Source: RCC90-49c sp051016155 (lineage in GTDB: Bacteria > Bacteroidota > Bacteroidia > Cytophagales > Amoebophilaceae). Taken from it: a DNA stretch of 64,000 bases. Of this stretch, positions 52,517-61,850 are shown one piece after another. The translations under genes were made by a program, and so were the position numbers. Within the stretch, counting starts at the first letter, position 1, and each line of letters begins with the position of its first letter. Where the stretch lies: positions 558,001 through 622,000 of the forward strand of contig CP136537.1 in NCBI GenBank assembly GCA_051016155.1. The letters are read 5' to 3'. Below the pieces are notes generated by a model that saw only the letters and a program-made list of their open reading frames with translations, ran no database searches and was not told the DNA's origin.

Positions 52517-53443
52517 TCACCCATACGCAAGGGTTGTGCGTATAAGCGTCACCAAGGCTTCTTTATAAGGCGAATCCGGAACACTCGTCAGGTGCTGTAA
52601 GGCTTGGGTTTGGTAGTGCAGTGTGCGCTGCTGGGTATATTCCATACCTGGCGACTGCCTGACGAATTGCTTCACCCGCTCCTGTGCAGCAGGGTCGTGT
52701 CCGTGATGCTCCAAGGTATGCCGGAGGCTCTGCTGCTCTTGGACCGAGGCGTGCTGCAACGCATGGATGAGGGGCAAAGTCCATTTGCCCTCTTGCAGGT
52801 CCTTGCCCAAGGGCTTGCCCACGTCTGTCGTGCCATAGTCCAGCCAGTCATCCCTGAGCTGAAAAGCCAGACCCAACTGTTCTCCTGCCTGCTGCATGTG
52901 GGTCAATTGTGCCTCAGGCGCGCCTGCTACCATGGCCCCCATGGCCAAGCAAGTCCCGAACAAGTGCGCTGTTTTTTTGTGAATGATCGCCAAGTATGCC
53001 TCTTCTGTAGACTCGAGCTGCTGCGCTTGCTCCAGCTGGAGCAGCTCCCCTTCGCTCATGGCCTGGGCGGCTGCAGCCATGAAGGAGAGCAAGGCATAGT
53101 CCTGATGCTGCGTGGTGAGTTGTAGGGCCTTGGCCAACAGATAGTCGCCTAGTAGGACGGCTACTGGATTGCTCCAGGCAGCATTGAGCGTAGGCCGCCC
53201 ACGCCGCTGCGAGGCCTGGTCCACTACATCATCGTGCAGTAGTGAGGCCTGGTGCAGCAGGCTGACCAGTGCTGCACCGCGGTGGGCCTGGTCAGTAATA
53301 CCTCCCCACATGCCTGCGGATAAAAACACCAACTGGGGCCGCACTTGCTTGCCCGGTGCCTGGAGGCAATGCTGCGTGAGCTGCCGTAGCCACTGGCTCT
53401 CCCCTTGCATCAGTGCTCGCAAATGGCCTTCTAGGGCAGTCAT
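52517..53443 (-). CDS. polyprenyl diphosphate synthase (trans-type)
   Basis: The product is 308 residues. The two aspartate-rich motifs are LLHDDVVDQASQRRGRPTLN (D71-D75) and FQLRDDWLDYG near 197. The N-terminal KQVRPQLVFLSAGMWG is also typical. It elongates isoprenoid diphosphates for quinone side chains or similar products; the chain length cannot be read from the sequence (IspB, HepT or GGPP synthase would all fit). It lies on the minus strand beside the repeats, without operon partners. Confidence 0.88.
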   Translation of the reverse strand: MTALEGHLRALMQGESQWLRQLTQHCLQAPGKQVRPQLVFLSAGMWGGITDQAHRGAALVSLLHQASLLHDDVVDQASQRRGRPTLNAAWSNPVAVLLGDYLLAKALQLTTQHQDYALLSFMAAAAQAMSEGELLQLEQAQQLESTEEAYLAIIHKKTAHLFGTCLAMGAMVAGAPEAQLTHMQQAGEQLGLAFQLRDDWLDYGTTDVGKPLGKDLQEGKWTLPLIHALQHASVQEQQSLRHTLEHHGHDPAAQERVKQFVRQSPGMEYTQQRTLHYQTQALQHLTSVPDSPYKEALVTLIRTTLAYG

Positions 53444-53637
53444 TTCAGCAGCGATCAGAGAGAGAGGTATTAGGTGAATGATGAGGGGCGATTATTTGTT
53501 GATTGGATGATTGCGTGACTGGGTGATTAGATATTCTGTAGCACCCTAAGATCGTTGATGGCTAGTGCCAACGTTCTCTCTCTCAGCTCGACGAAAAGTG
53601 CTTTTTGTAGTAATGAAAGAGAAAGCCTCAGAATAGT

Positions 53638-54447
53638 TTAAGAGGTTGCTACCCAGGCAGCCTGTACTTCATAAAACTTGCTACGAAACTCATGTTTTTC
53701 GTCATCTTCCATGTTTCCTAATTTGAAATACCTTCCACTCTGCTCTATATGAAATAAATCTTCTGATAGTTTGTTGAAGGCGTCTTGACTCATTCTGGGA
53801 CTGGGGGCATTGGCCTTCATCGTGTCCATTATGAGTTTCCAAGCTTTCTTGCGGTAGGTGTCATTCTTAATTTGGATAGCAAGAGGCAAAGGATGACTTC
53901 CATCATTGTTCTTCAGTGTAAAGTCAGTCTTGGGAGTAATCAATGGCTTAATTGATTTAGACATATCGCCATATGTATTTATCTCAAGTAGCTTAATAAG
54001 CGCTGTATTCCCATCTTCATCTTGTGCATTGGGGTCAGCACCCCTATCTAGCAACAGCTTCCGGGCTTTTTCGCCGGCTCTGAGATTTCTCTCTTCACAA
54101 AGCATAATCAGTGGAGTTTTTTTTTCTTCATTACGTTCATCAACGTTGGCCTCATTGTCTAGTAGAAATTTAAGTGCCTTCACCAGTTCATCTGAATCGA
54201 AGAGTTGCTCCTCACATACTAGGTGTATGGGTGCTTTGCCCGCGTCGTCTTTAGTGTTCACATTGTCTTTTTTTCCTTTTTTCAGCTCTCCGAGCACCTT
54301 CTTCAGGTGTTCATTTCGAACGAGTCTAAAATCTTTATCGCCACCTAAGTAGTCTGCATCCCCGCGAGGGCGAGGAGAAGGGAAACACTGCGTGCACAGC
54401 AGCAAGCACAGAAGAGGGATCAGTGGGGTAGTTGGTCGGTATTGCAT
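53638..54447 (-). CDS. ankyrin-repeat lipoprotein
   Basis: The product is 269 residues from ATG 54447 (MQYRPTTPLIPLLCLLLCTQ, lipobox Cys21). An earlier ATG at 54507 would bury the signal. Ankyrin repeats are visible: GKAPIHLVCEEQLFDSDELV...KFLLDNEANVDERN, KKTPLIMLCEERN...KLLLDRGADPNAQDEDGNTAL and a third, weaker one (IKPLITPKTDFTLKNNDGSH). The C-terminal 80 residues are not recognised. Ankyrin proteins of intracellular bacteria often bind host proteins. Lipid anchoring would place this one on the cell surface or in the periplasm, so a host role is only an inference. Confidence 0.8.
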   Translation of the reverse strand: MQYRPTTPLIPLLCLLLCTQCFPSPRPRGDADYLGGDKDFRLVRNEHLKKVLGELKKGKKDNVNTKDDAGKAPIHLVCEEQLFDSDELVKALKFLLDNEANVDERNEEKKTPLIMLCEERNLRAGEKARKLLLDRGADPNAQDEDGNTALIKLLEINTYGDMSKSIKPLITPKTDFTLKNNDGSHPLPLAIQIKNDTYRKKAWKLIMDTMKANAPSPRMSQDAFNKLSEDLFHIEQSGRYFKLGNMEDDEKHEFRSKFYEVQAAWVATS

Positions 54448-54531
54448 ATTTAGAATAGCTTGTGTCAGAAAATTAACAAATCTACTAATAAAAACAACCG
54501 GGCGCAATAAGTCCGCCCTCCGCTCTATTAT

Positions 54532-55146
54532 CTACTGAGCAGCGACCCATCTTCTGGCCGCCTCTTCCCAATTCACTACGTGCCAAAAGGCAGCAATGTA
54601 CTCTGGGCGTCTGTTCTGGTAGTTCAAATAATAGGCATGCTCCCAAACGTCAAGGCCTAAGATGGGCGTGCCGCGGTGCTCGGTAGGCACTACATCCATC
54701 AAAGGGTTATCTTGATTGGGCGTAGAGCAAATATCAAGTACCCCTTGGTCGTTGACATACAGCCAGGCCCAGCCTGAGCCAAACCGCGTGGCTGCTGCAG
54801 TAGAGAACACTTCCTTAAACTTTTCAAAGCTGCCAAACCGCTGGGCAAGCGCCGTCGCCAGAGGACCCGAAGGAGCGCCTCCGCCCTGGGGAGATAGGAT
54901 CGTCCAGAATAGGGTATGGTTGTAGTGCCCGCCCCCATTGTTGCGTACTGCCCCACTGTGCTGACTTACCTGTTTCATGAGCTCTTCAAGAGGTGCTTGC
55001 GCCAGCGCAGTTCCTTCTGTCGCTTTGTTGAGGTTGTTGACATACGTTTGGTGGTGTTTGCTATGGTGCACCTCCATGGTCATCGCGTCTACGTAAGGCG
55101 CTAGTGCATCATAGGCATAGGGAAGTGGAGAGAGGGCAAAGGGCAT
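54532..55146 (-). CDS. superoxide dismutase (Fe/Mn)
   Basis: The product is 204 residues, standard length, without a signal peptide, so cytoplasmic. The metal ligands are H27 (MEVHHSKHH), His in GGGHYNHTLFW (about residue 80), and Asp and His in LDVWEHAYYLNYQN. Sequence alone does not tell iron from manganese. It removes superoxide. It is followed on the same strand by the ankyrin lipoprotein after about 85 bases. Confidence 0.95.
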   Translation of the reverse strand: MPFALSPLPYAYDALAPYVDAMTMEVHHSKHHQTYVNNLNKATEGTALAQAPLEELMKQVSQHSGAVRNNGGGHYNHTLFWTILSPQGGGAPSGPLATALAQRFGSFEKFKEVFSTAAATRFGSGWAWLYVNDQGVLDICSTPNQDNPLMDVVPTEHRGTPILGLDVWEHAYYLNYQNRRPEYIAAFWHVVNWEEAARRWVAAQ

Positions 55147-55395
55147 GGTTATTTGACTATTTGTTTGTTAGCTGATTTGTTTATCAGAACATTAAATTAT
55201 CTGCTTATTTGGCTGTCTGCTTACTGGCTCACCCTACGCAGTCCTTTTCAGACATTCCTGCGCAGCCTCCATTATGCATTGATCCTTCACATCCGTTCAG
55301 GATGGCAGGAGGAAAGGACAATGAGGCCACCTCATACCCATGAAAGCACTGATACGAGGCGGACCACTACGGCCTACAGTGAAGCAGCTTTAGCG
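55147..55395. other. spacer between sod and the EEP lipoprotein gene
   Basis: Degenerate simple sequence (TTTGTTTGTTAGCTGATTTG) is followed by a partial repeat, GCTCACCCTACGCAG, like a MITE end, and GTTCAGGATGGCAGGAGGAA, which also resembles 1106-1125. No gene is seen. Confidence 0.4.
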
Positions 55396-56763
55396 TTACT
55401 TAAAAGAGACGACCAGCGGGGAGTGATCAGAGGGGTTCTTGTCCGCATCGAGACGCTCTTCTATCCTCTGATACTCAGCTACTTCTAGGCCCTTAGAAAG
55501 GAGCCAATCAGACCGCCCTTCTGCTTTTTCTCCTCCCTTTGCAAGCTGTGTTTGGCTGAATTTGCTGCGAGTCTTGCTGGTGGTGATAGGCGTCGCTGGG
55601 TCGTTACCGAACGCTGCTGCAAGGCCCAGTCCAGTAGCTTTGTCCAAGAATGCCTTGCCCTCTGCTTTGTCAACCTTGCCACCCTCTTTATTTGTATTGG
55701 CATCCATGCCGAGAATGAGAGGCGTGCCGTCCTGCATCAATTTGCCTACTGCATCAAGGATGGATGGTGCCCATTTGCCTTTAGAGTCAGCGTGGACAGA
55801 GACAAGCACATACTCTTTGTTGTCGCCTTTGTTTTTGGCCTTGACTGCAACAATTCTTTTCTGGATTGTTTCCTTTGTTTTGCCTCCGTCTTCGCTGGGG
55901 GTTTCTAGTTCAAGAGTAAGGGCTGTAGGCGCTTCCCATTTTTCTTTTTTCAAGCAGATCAAGGATTCACCTTCTTCCTCTGAGGCTACTACATGAAAGT
56001 CTTTTTGCTCGCATTCGGCTTTCAGTCCTTTCACTGCTTCTTGAAATAAGAGCACATCGGCTTTTTGTTCCTGAATAGCGATAGCAGCTATCCGTGCTGC
56101 TTTTTTAGCGGTGTCGCCGAGCGCAGTGTTGTAAAAATCATTGCGAACTTTTTTGACTTCATCGACCCCAAACGCCTTGAAGCCTTCATAGTTAAGGCAG
56201 TCGAAGAGGAAAAGGGCAAAGATGGCATGGTTGTCGCCCTTGCTTGCTTTAACGGCTTTTTGAAATGCTGCCTCTTTTTCTGGATCGCTAAACTTGCCTA
56301 GCCATGCTGCTTTATAGGCATCCAGATCAGTCTCACCTATATCTTGACTCCCGATAGGAGTATATCTTTTGGGCGACTTAAGTTTTCTGTCTAAAGCACT
56401 GAATTTTTCCTTTGCTTTCTCTTTCAAGACTTCTGCCACTCTTTTATCCTCGTCAGCATTGTAAAGCATAGTAACATCAGGACCATTTGCATTCGCAATA
56501 GCCAGTAAATCTGTAAGATTGGCTTCAATTACAAGTTCTGAGACTTTCTTATTCTCTGCTACCTTAGCCACTGCCTCGACCAAGGCTTGGTTTTGTGGCG
56601 TTACGAACTCCACAAAGGAAGCATTGATGCCCCCTGTGTTATGAGAGAAAACCGTAATGGGCGAAGTCTTGCCCTCTCCGCTTCCTTGAGAGTCGCAGGA
56701 GGTGCTTAGTGTTAGTGTGCTCAATAGGTAAGCACTAGTCAGGAAAAGATTCTTTCTATGCAT
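55396..56763 (-). CDS. lipoprotein of the exonuclease/endonuclease/phosphatase (EEP) superfamily
   Basis: The product is 455 residues from ATG 56763 (MHRKNLFLTSAYLLSTLTLS, then TSC, Cys23). EEP signatures appear in order: SHNTGGIN (start of the fold), LLFQEAVKG (Glu ligand, about 240), VSVHADSKG (His), LILGMDANTNK (Asp and Asn) and PSDHSPLVVSF (final Asp-His). A long helical insertion (about residues 60-215) separates the first strand from the rest. The fold serves DNase I, sphingomyelinase, inositol phosphatases and CCR4-type nucleases. The substrate here is unknown. Being exported and lipid-anchored, it could attack lipids or nucleic acids outside the cell (inference). Confidence 0.8.
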   Translation of the reverse strand: MHRKNLFLTSAYLLSTLTLSTSCDSQGSGEGKTSPITVFSHNTGGINASFVEFVTPQNQALVEAVAKVAENKKVSELVIEANLTDLLAIANANGPDVTMLYNADEDKRVAEVLKEKAKEKFSALDRKLKSPKRYTPIGSQDIGETDLDAYKAAWLGKFSDPEKEAAFQKAVKASKGDNHAIFALFLFDCLNYEGFKAFGVDEVKKVRNDFYNTALGDTAKKAARIAAIAIQEQKADVLLFQEAVKGLKAECEQKDFHVVASEEEGESLICLKKEKWEAPTALTLELETPSEDGGKTKETIQKRIVAVKAKNKGDNKEYVLVSVHADSKGKWAPSILDAVGKLMQDGTPLILGMDANTNKEGGKVDKAEGKAFLDKATGLGLAAAFGNDPATPITTSKTRSKFSQTQLAKGGEKAEGRSDWLLSKGLEVAEYQRIEERLDADKNPSDHSPLVVSFK

Positions 56764-56929
56764 AATTCTATATGGTTTAAATGTTATCAATGCAATATAT
56801 GCATCAAATAGTCAAGATGCAAGTTGGGGCGGCCATTGTCTTCATCCAGTGCTCAGCTACAGCACAATAGGTTTCACTACGGTTCAAGAGGTGCTTGCAT
56901 CGGCCATCAATGGCTTTGGCCAACGTATG

Positions 56930-58135
56930 TCATCCTTTTCGCAACTGGGCCAGTGCTGTCTGCATACGTTGCAGGGCTGTTCGTAGGTCTTCTTCAGCAG
57001 CGCCGTAAGAGATGCGAAGGCAGTTGGACGCGCCAAAAGCAACGCCTGGCACCAAGGCCACGTGCGCAGTTTGCAAAAGATATTGACACAGGTCTTGCGC
57101 GTTTTGTATGCTGGTTTTTCCGTCTGTACAGCCAAAATAAGCACTTACGTCAGGGAATAGATAAAAGGCGCCTGCCGGTTGGCTGCAGCGCAGGCCAGGG
57201 ATATTCTTGAAGAAGGCCAAACAAAAATCGCGCCGCGCTTGATAAGCCTGGGTCATCTCGTGCACAGCACTTCTGTCTCCCTGTATAGCGGCTAGGGCTG
57301 CGCGTTGGGCAATGGCACACACAGCAAAGGTAAGCTGCCCTTGCGCCTTTTCGCAGGCTTGAGCCAGCCACTCAGGAGCTGCCAAGTAGCCTACGCGCCA
57401 GCCCGTCATGGCAAATCCTTTAGAAAAGCCGTTGACAGTGATGACGCGATCTTGTAGGCTGGGAAAGGAGCCTATGCTTACATGTTCACCTACAAAGTTG
57501 ATGTACTCGTAAATTTCATCAGCAATGACAAAAACCTGAGGGTGTTTTTCCAGTACAGCTGCCATGGCTTCGAGTGCTGATCGAGAAAAGACCTGGCCAG
57601 TGGGGTTGCAAGGACTAGAAAACACGACAGCTTTGGTGCGTGGCGTAAGGGCTTGTTCCAGCTGGGCAGGCGGCACTGCAAAATTTTGTGCTGGGTCTCC
57701 TGAGAGCAGCACAGGCTTGCCACCCATTAGTTGGATTACAGCAAGGTAGCTTCCCCAGCAAGGGGTGTACACGATCACTTCATCGCCAGGATTAATGAGC
57801 GATAAAAAGACATTGGCCAGGGCTTGCTTGGCTCCATTGGTCACGACAACCTGGCTGGGCGTGCAAGGGATGTTGTTTTCGCTACGCAGCTTCTCAGCCA
57901 AGGCGGCACGCAAGTCTGGATAGCCTGCTCCAGGCGGGTAGGAAAAATAAGCCCCCTCATCGATGGCCTGCTTGGCAGCCTGCTGGATGAATAGCGGCGT
58001 GGGAAAGTTGGGCTCACCTATACTCAGGTTGATAATGGTATGGCCCGCTGCGCGCAAAGCAGCAGCCTGCTGATTGATCGCAATGGTGGCTGAGGCAGGG
58101 AGTGCTCGGAGGCGGTCAGAGAGGAGGTGGTGCAT
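56930..58135 (-). CDS. pyridoxal-phosphate aminotransferase class I/II (aspartate aminotransferase-like)
   Basis: The product is 401 residues. The start MHHLLSDRLRALPASATIAI is usual for this group. PLP contacts are SSPCNPTGQVFS, VIADEIYEYINF and the Schiff-base Lys in NGFSKGFAMTGWRVGY (about residue 235). The C-terminal FLRISYGAAEEDL-like LRISYGAAEEDLRTALQRM binds the substrate carboxylate with Arg. It transfers amino groups between amino and 2-oxo acids; aspartate is the likeliest donor. It is transcribed alone. Confidence 0.88.
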   Translation of the reverse strand: MHHLLSDRLRALPASATIAINQQAAALRAAGHTIINLSIGEPNFPTPLFIQQAAKQAIDEGAYFSYPPGAGYPDLRAALAEKLRSENNIPCTPSQVVVTNGAKQALANVFLSLINPGDEVIVYTPCWGSYLAVIQLMGGKPVLLSGDPAQNFAVPPAQLEQALTPRTKAVVFSSPCNPTGQVFSRSALEAMAAVLEKHPQVFVIADEIYEYINFVGEHVSIGSFPSLQDRVITVNGFSKGFAMTGWRVGYLAAPEWLAQACEKAQGQLTFAVCAIAQRAALAAIQGDRSAVHEMTQAYQARRDFCLAFFKNIPGLRCSQPAGAFYLFPDVSAYFGCTDGKTSIQNAQDLCQYLLQTAHVALVPGVAFGASNCLRISYGAAEEDLRTALQRMQTALAQLRKG

Positions 58136-58317
58136 GATTAGAGGGGACTACACTGCGTGAACAGGCCACGAATATACACTGCGCTGCTCTAGACTGACAA
58201 ATCAGTGCTTCTTACTGGCACAGGGAGCTGCTCTGATAGATTTTCTCTTGTGTCCAAGCAATAGCAACCATTCCCCTCTTCAAAATATTTTGTGTCAGTT
58301 AGGCAGTTCTTGAGGAC

Positions 58318-59640
58318 TCATTCATCAGCAATCGGCTCATACGCCACTGGAATCTTAGCAGGCCTGATAAAGCGGAGCCACAACACCCTGCCTGGCGTAA
58401 GACCTACTTCCGTTCGAAGCCGATTCTTACACAGTAACTCCTGCTTTTTGATGCCATATTTTTGGGCCACGCTCCACCAGGTCTCTTGAGGACGAGCAAT
58501 GTGAAAATGTACCCCCGCTTTGCTCCATTTGGATTGGTAATAGTACACTTGCCCAGGTACTACCACATGTTCTTTTTTAAGGTCATTCAACGCCAAGAAC
58601 TGTGCTAAATCAATGTTGCCTTTTTGAGCCAGAGAAGAGAGAGAATCTCCTTTTTGGGCCACTACCCCGGCGAGGTCATTGATTTTCGTTGCTTTCGTAC
58701 CCTGCTTTTTGTCTTCAGTGACGATGATCACAGGAAACTCTACTGCTCGTTTCCAATATTGCGCATAATCAATATGATACTGTTTCTCTACACTACGCTT
58801 GGCCTTTTTTCTTTGTGCCCACTGCTGATGGGTCATAGGAATGATGGCCACACAGTTTGTGTCTGTAGGCACTCTGTGCCGTTTGAGCCATTTATTGTAC
58901 GTTTTGACTTGCTGCTGGTCTATCTTAAACTCTTGTGCAATTTCATGGAGAGTCTTGCCGTGTACTTCTTTGTATTCATGCAGATAAAGCTCAGGATGCT
59001 GTTCTTTACCAACCTTTTTTTCGAAGACTAGTTTGTGGGCCAAAAAATGAATGATGTACCAGTGGGTTTGGCCATCAATTTTCATCTGCGTGGCCCCTCG
59101 GTACTTTTTGCAGTTGATATTTTCTTCTACGTACCCCCTTCCTCTATTGTAAGCCAACAACGTATGAAGCCAATTGTCTAAGTACTGATTGTTCGATTTT
59201 AGATACTTCGCCGCTCCTCTGGTAGACGCAGCAATGTGCATGCGCTCGTCTACCCAATGATCCATTTTTAGGCCCACCTCAGAGGCGGTATAGTCTTTGA
59301 ACTGCCAGAACCCTACCGTACAGGAAGCATGCACTGCATCGGAGACCATTCCACTTTCTTGAATGACTTGATACTTAAAATCTTCAGGTACGCCCTCTTC
59401 TCGAAGTATTCTTTCTACAATAGGCAAGAAGAGATTCACGCGGTCCAAAAGCTCTTGGAAGCACTTTTCGTTTCTGGTAAGGCTATCTACTTTTTCCTGG
59501 ATAAGCGCTTGGGCCCCTCGCGTAATTTGCAATCGCATCCCTGCAAAACGCATGCTGGAGGGTACCTGAGGGGCTTCTGCATAAGTACGCAAACCCACAG
59601 TAAAGCAGCATATAAAAATAAGTACGTAGTGTTTCATCAT
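58318..59640 (-). CDS. membrane-bound lytic murein transglycosylase with LysM domains (MltD-like)
   Basis: The product is 440 residues with a signal peptide (CCFTVGLRTYAEA). The SLT-type catalytic domain contains the Glu (E95, QVIQESGMVSDAVHASCTVG) and LLAYNRGRGYV. It is followed by LysM-like repeats (LHEIAQEFKIDQQQVKTYNK, GDSLSSLAQKGNIDLAQFLA, WWSVAQKYGIKKQELLCKN). It cleaves peptidoglycan glycan strands in the periplasm. The start codon overlaps the stop of the upstream methyltransferase gene (4 bases), so the two are likely to be co-translated. Confidence 0.85.
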   Translation of the reverse strand: MMKHYVLIFICCFTVGLRTYAEAPQVPSSMRFAGMRLQITRGAQALIQEKVDSLTRNEKCFQELLDRVNLFLPIVERILREEGVPEDFKYQVIQESGMVSDAVHASCTVGFWQFKDYTASEVGLKMDHWVDERMHIAASTRGAAKYLKSNNQYLDNWLHTLLAYNRGRGYVEENINCKKYRGATQMKIDGQTHWYIIHFLAHKLVFEKKVGKEQHPELYLHEYKEVHGKTLHEIAQEFKIDQQQVKTYNKWLKRHRVPTDTNCVAIIPMTHQQWAQRKKAKRSVEKQYHIDYAQYWKRAVEFPVIIVTEDKKQGTKATKINDLAGVVAQKGDSLSSLAQKGNIDLAQFLALNDLKKEHVVVPGQVYYYQSKWSKAGVHFHIARPQETWWSVAQKYGIKKQELLCKNRLRTEVGLTPGRVLWLRFIRPAKIPVAYEPIADE

Positions 59641-60281
59641 ATTTTTCTCAGCACCATGAGTCCATCTCGTATGGGCAAGAGTACGTTGGCCACCCGAGGG
59701 TCGGCATGTACATAGGCATTGAAGTCAATAATCGCTTGCGTTCTTGCATCCACTGGCTGATCAGCCGTAGCCGCTACTTTTCCGCTCCAAAGCACATTGT
59801 CAGCAACAACGAACCCTCCGGGACTCACCCGGTCAATGATGAGGTTGTAGTAAAGCAAGTAATTTTTCTTGTCGGCATCGATAAAGACCAAATCAAAAGT
59901 AGCTTCTAGCTGGGGGATGATCGTGGCGGCCTGCCCAAGGTGGTACTGGATTTGATCCGCTTTTCCTGCTTGTTCAAAATAGCGCCTGACCGTTGCTTCC
60001 AAGTCTGCGTTTTTATCAATGGTATGCAGCACACCGTCTGCCTGCAGCCCTTCTGCCAGACAAAGGGTGCTGTAGCCTGTATACGTACCCACTTCGAGAA
60101 TACACGTGGGCCGAATCATATGCGAAAACGTAGCCAACACACGGCCCTGCAGATGTCCAGAAAGCATTTGCGGCATGGGGATATGGGCATAAGTCTCCTC
60201 CCGAATTTGGGCCAACAAGGGCGATTCTGCTTCGGTATGGCCTTGGAGGTAGGCTTGGATAGGGCTATCTATGCGTTCCAT
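59637..60281 (-). CDS. O-methyltransferase (SAM-dependent, COMT-like family 3)
   Basis: The product is 214 residues. SAM-binding motifs are ILEVGTYTGYSTLCLAEGL and VLHTIDKNADLE, and the metal/substrate region is DLVFIDADKKNYLLYYN with GGFVVADNVLWSGKV. It belongs to the Methyltransf_3 family, which methylates small catechol-like or other hydroxyls. The substrate cannot be told. It precedes the transglycosylase gene on the same strand and overlaps its start codon. Confidence 0.85.
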   Translation of the reverse strand: MERIDSPIQAYLQGHTEAESPLLAQIREETYAHIPMPQMLSGHLQGRVLATFSHMIRPTCILEVGTYTGYSTLCLAEGLQADGVLHTIDKNADLEATVRRYFEQAGKADQIQYHLGQAATIIPQLEATFDLVFIDADKKNYLLYYNLIIDRVSPGGFVVADNVLWSGKVAATADQPVDARTQAIIDFNAYVHADPRVANVLLPIRDGLMVLRKI

Positions 60282-60320
60282 GATTAGGCGTCAATGCACG
60301 CAAAGATGGCACTTTGGGGC

Positions 60321-61697
60321 CTATTGGAACAAGGCTAGCTGACGATGAGGATGGATAAGCCTATCCGTCAATTGAATCAGGCCTTGGGCTCCCTCTAATT
60401 GTGTGCGTTTGATGTTACCGTAGTCTTTACCTAAGTCTAAAGGCATGGTGACTACCTTACCTAACACAGCGCGTCCTTGCTCACCCGTGGCACTGTCCGT
60501 ACGTAGGCCCCAGATAGAATTATACACATATACTTCGCTTTCTTGCGTACCTATGTACAGTAAAATGTGCCTACGCTTCCAAATCATGGATAAAAAGGGA
60601 GTGGCCTGGGCTGTGATCAGCTTGGCTTTTTCGTCGCGCTTGATACCCTCTAAGGAGATAAACGTGCTTGCCTTGTGTTGATCCTTCGTATTTCTGGGCA
60701 ACCAGATGCCAAAAGGCATGAATAAGTCCTGCATTAAAGCCGAACAGTCTCGGTAGCCCAGCATGCCGCCCCAGCCGTAAGGTTTGCCCATGAGTCGATT
60801 CGCCAAAGTAGCTATGTGGTGGGGCGTAGCCAACCAAGGCATCTTGACAGCATCTGCTTGGCTTACTTTTCCTAGCTTGATCTCCGCATTGCCTGCCGAG
60901 TCTGTCGCTACAGTCAGCACTTGATGCTTATCTTTATCAAGCTGCTCTTGCGCTAGCGGCATAAGCTGACCTATGCGTGCTAAAGGCGCTTCCACATGAT
61001 CAACTACAGGCACGCCATCGCGCAACGGTGTTACGTACTGTCCTGTCCTCCACTGAGTAATGAATGCAGGCGTTACATACGCTATGTCTTCCCGCTTGGC
61101 CCAGCCATACGTATACTCTCCTGTCACTACAAAATACCAAGCACCGTCTTGGCTGCATTGTAGGATGCACACGGGCATATTGGGCGACAGAAATGATTCT
61201 TGCCAGTTGTCGAAAGGATAGCTCTGGCCTGCATCGCTCAAGTTGATAAAAGAGGGATCAGCGGTGGGCATGATCCGCAGGTCAGTGCCACGGACTGCTA
61301 TGGCTGGCTGCTGGCAGTTGGGGAAGCTATCCCAGTCCATATTGCTGCTGAGATGAGCTATAAAGTCTGTTGAAATCGGGTATTGATTAAAGCTCCAACC
61401 AGGATTTTTTAAGTAAGATTGAACCTTCTCACCTTCTCGCTCACGTAGCTCCTCCAAACGAAACGCTAGGAAGGGATTGTCCCAAGGCAAAAAATAATAG
61501 TCCAAAAAACGCTCCATCACCTGATCAGGAGTATACTCGACGATCGGTTGGTCCGCGTGTTGTGCACCTTGAATAAAGTGTGTGCAATCTTGCGGTGTAG
61601 TGGCCAAAAGCTGCTTATTAAGCTTTTCGCTCGTAGCCACTGCATCATTGGAAGGAGAGGCACTGGTAAGCATGAGAAAACCTATGATTAGAAGCAT
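60321..61697 (-). CDS. SH3-domain NlpC/P60 peptidoglycan hydrolase
   Basis: The product is 458 residues from ATG 61697 (MLLIIGFLMLTSASPSNDAV, a signal peptide). A longer frame to 61844 begins in a region of no such character. The middle part (RGTDLRIMPTADPSF, GWAKREDIAYVTP) resembles the SH3b domains of NlpC/P60 proteins. The C-terminal peptidase has Cys in GWGGMLGYRDCSALMQDLF and His in IWKRRHILLYIG, so it is a cysteine endopeptidase of family C40. It would cut stem peptides in the periplasm. It may act on the cell's own wall together with the transglycosylase encoded 680 bases downstream. Confidence 0.8.
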   Translation of the reverse strand: MLLIIGFLMLTSASPSNDAVATSEKLNKQLLATTPQDCTHFIQGAQHADQPIVEYTPDQVMERFLDYYFLPWDNPFLAFRLEELREREGEKVQSYLKNPGWSFNQYPISTDFIAHLSSNMDWDSFPNCQQPAIAVRGTDLRIMPTADPSFINLSDAGQSYPFDNWQESFLSPNMPVCILQCSQDGAWYFVVTGEYTYGWAKREDIAYVTPAFITQWRTGQYVTPLRDGVPVVDHVEAPLARIGQLMPLAQEQLDKDKHQVLTVATDSAGNAEIKLGKVSQADAVKMPWLATPHHIATLANRLMGKPYGWGGMLGYRDCSALMQDLFMPFGIWLPRNTKDQHKASTFISLEGIKRDEKAKLITAQATPFLSMIWKRRHILLYIGTQESEVYVYNSIWGLRTDSATGEQGRAVLGKVVTMPLDLGKDYGNIKRTQLEGAQGLIQLTDRLIHPHRQLALFQ

Positions 61698-61850
61698 TAA
61701 TGATTGATTTTTCGTATTTGAATTGACCAAAAATAAAAGGTTCACCCATGTTGCACAAGATGTCCTTGTGCCCAGCAAGGCTTTATGCAAGCTACTCTTC
61801 AGGATATCTATTACATTTGAAACGTTAAGCCCACCCAAAGACAAACCCCC

